A DNA stretch of 6,520 nucleotides, taken from the NCBI GenBank assembly GCA_029934215.1, contig JAOZMR010000158.1:1-6520 (forward strand), in the 5' to 3' direction. The DNA is from Pontiellaceae bacterium (lineage in GTDB: Bacteria; Verrucomicrobiota; Kiritimatiellia; Kiritimatiellales; Tichowtungiaceae). Made by a program: the position numbers and the translations under genes. Numbering within the stretch: the first letter of the stretch is position 1; every line of letters starts with the position of its first letter. The notes below the pieces were generated by a model that saw only the letters and a list, made by a program, of their open reading frames with translations, was not told the origin of the DNA and ran no database searches. Positions 5,457-6,520 of this stretch are shown here, piece after piece.

Positions 5457-5953
5457 CTTTAGCTGACTTAAAATCGAAACCAACGTCCGCATCGGATCTC
5501 GAACCGCCCTTTCGCCACCGGGCAGAGCAAAGGGTCGGAGATGGAATTTCCGCTCGAACGTTTGCGCATCGAACTCAAGAACCTCCCCACCCCAGATGGT
5601 TCCGTCTGGGCCATAACCGGTGCCATCGAACGCCACACCGATCGCACAGCCTTCGATGCCGTGCTCCACCGCCGCCGCAATGCAGTGCGCATAATGATGC
5701 TGTACAGTTTTCCGAACCTTGGAAAATCCGCTAGCCATTTGCGTCGAAAAATAATCGGGGTGCAGGTCGTGAACGGTTAGATCCGGTTCTATCTCATAAC
5801 AGTCCAAATGACGCTGTACGCTCGTTTTAAGAATCTCCTGAGTCTCTGGATTTTCGAGATCACCGATATAAGGCGACAGCGTGATCCATCCGTCATGCGC
5901 GACGGCGAATGTGTTTTTCATATCCGCGCCGATTCCGAGCACGCATCCAGGGA

Positions 5954-5998
5954 GCAGGCGAGACGCCTGCGATACCTTATCGCAGGCGTCTCGCCTGC
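5954..5998. repeat. Paired REP (BIME-like) element, perfect 21-bp inverted repeat
   Basis: Two REP units face each other: arms 5954-5974 and 5978-5998 are perfect inverted repeats around a 3-base loop (CCT). Each arm starts with its own hairpin, GCAGGCG AGA CGCCTGC, followed by GATA. On the minus strand the unit at 5954-5970 is preceded by GGTATC, which resembles the GTACC foot of the single REP at 5440-5456. The element sits exactly between the RAYT coding sequence and the hypF Kae1 domain. Such pairing of an inverted REP with a RAYT gene is the standard arrangement for these elements. Confidence 0.9.
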
Positions 5999-6010
5999 CC
6001 TGCCGCACCG

Positions 6011-6520
6011 TACCCCCAGCTTTTATTGGATTGTCCCGAATATACTTTTGAATCCGAACAAACTCCTCACGATTCCGCACAATATGATCGTAGCTTTCCT
6101 TTTTCCAAACCACCCCATCGTTCCCACGCTTCTTGTTTATTTCGTGCGCTGAAAATGATTTCCAGGAATGCAATATGGATTCGAGATCAAACCTGGGAAG
6201 CGGCGTTACCAGCAGGTGAACATGATTTGGCATGATGACCCACTCATCCAAGACATATCGCTGTTCGTCAAAATGAAGGAGTGCATTCTCAACAATTTTT
6301 GAAACATCCGCCCTACCCAGAATGCAAGAACCCGCCCCGTCATCGAGCCAATCATTGACGCGCCGAGAAAAAAGCTCATCGAACTGATTCTGCTCCGCCT
6401 TGCTGTATGGAGGCTGATGCTACTTCTGCCACGTTTCTCTCAACTCCTTATATTCATTGAGTCTGGATTGAGCAATCGAATCCGCCAGTCGGAACGTCAC
6501 GAAATATGTACTGTTCTCCT
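6011..6520 (-). pseudogene. REP-associated tyrosine transposase (RAYT, Y1/HUH superfamily), with internal TAG
   Basis: RAYTs are single-copy relatives of IS200/IS605 Y1 transposases that cut and rejoin REP hairpins. The minus-strand frame enters from the right edge with STYFVTFRLADSIAQ, typical of RAYT N-termini (about 15-20 residues are outside), and runs to ETWQK, where TAG (6420-6422) interrupts it. It continues in the same frame: FSRRVNDWLDDG, SCILGRADVSKIVENALLHF, YVLDEWVIMPNHVHLLVTPL, SWKSFSAHEINK, WKKESYDHIVRNREE and IQKYIRDNPIKAG. The HUH pair is in NHVHLL (6216-6227) and the probable catalytic Tyr is in KYIRDNP (codon 6042-6044), so the catalytic core is complete. After NPIKAG there is no stop: the frame reads through the REP pair into hypF. 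One stop in otherwise clean sequence means recent decay, a sequencing error, or readthrough. Confidence 0.88.

Larger units (their letters stand above)
4911..5948 (-). pseudogene. hypF: Carbamoyltransferase HypF, Kae1-like C-terminal part with internal stop
   Basis: HypF (normally ~750 residues: acylphosphatase, zinc-finger, YrdC-like and Kae1-like domains) turns carbamoyl phosphate into the thiocarbamoyl that becomes the CN ligands of [NiFe] hydrogenase. Only the Kae1-like part is visible, from CVLGIGADMKNTF (5948): YIGDLENPET, the metal-site motif QHHYAH (5685-5702), VAFDGTGYGPDGTIWGGEV, ALPGGERAVRDPMR. A REP unit (5440-5456) and an in-frame TAG (5412-5414) follow. The same frame then resumes with RIIESGINCPMTSSMGRLFD, ARFHNT, SGGVFQNRFL and PNDSAIALGQAAWG to a TGA at 4911-4913. 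About 15-35 residues expected between DPMR and ESGIN seem missing. Upstream, the frame runs without a stop into the REP pair and the RAYT gene, so the acylphosphatase and YrdC domains have been displaced or lost. It is almost certainly non-functional. Confidence 0.9.

Noticed and set aside
5412..6251. A single intact RAYT-HypF fusion protein starting at 6251
   Set aside because: That start is a TTG inside the conserved RAYT sequence. The homologous frame continues upstream to the right edge through a TAG, and the C-terminal end is an in-frame stop within HypF.

Overview
The window looks like a fragment of a Gram-negative environmental bacterium, possibly of the Verrucomicrobiota/Kiritimatiellota/Lentisphaerota type. 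That placement is inference from three things: a large secreted fibronectin-III/carbohydrate-binding protein, GCAGGCG...CGCCTGC REP hairpins with a REP-associated transposase, and abundant short dispersed repeats. No rRNA or single-copy marker is present to confirm it.

Layout. Bases 1-1789 (minus) hold most of an AT-rich gene for a large secreted protein that runs off the left edge. Bases 1790-1973 are intergenic. Bases 1974 to about 2106 (plus) encode the N-terminal helix-turn-helix of an IS30-family transposase, cut off and joined directly to the last ~200 codons of aconitase B (about 2101-2721, plus). The rest is a broken hydrogenase-maturation cluster on the minus strand, transcribed right to left: hypF (only the Kae1-like carbamoyltransferase part, 5948-4911), hypC (4216-3998, intact) and hypD (3951-2714, interrupted). 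A small secreted SleB/CwlJ-like cell-wall hydrolase gene (4387-4881) lies on the plus strand between hypF and hypC. At the right edge a REP-associated tyrosine transposase (RAYT) gene with an internal stop (6520-6011) abuts a perfect REP hairpin and then the hypF remnant.

How the genes relate. HypF makes the cyanide ligand precursor and HypC-HypD carries the Fe(CN)2CO unit of [NiFe] hydrogenases, so hypF-hypC-hypD was once a working unit. Here hypF has no visible N-terminal half, hypD carries a 149-bp palindromic insertion that shifts its frame, and no hypE or hydrogenase structural gene is visible. Where hypE often lies after hypD, the acnB fragment abuts it tail to tail.

The most notable feature is the density of short repeats inside and between the hyp genes: a nested-palindrome element in hypD, a paired REP and a single REP in hypF, and three copies of a TATCGAA-rich repeat. 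Removing 3727-3875 exactly restores an uninterrupted 362-residue HypD frame, which is strong internal evidence for a discrete insertion. I see no new defence or metabolic system. The novelty is in the repeat elements and how they enter coding sequence.
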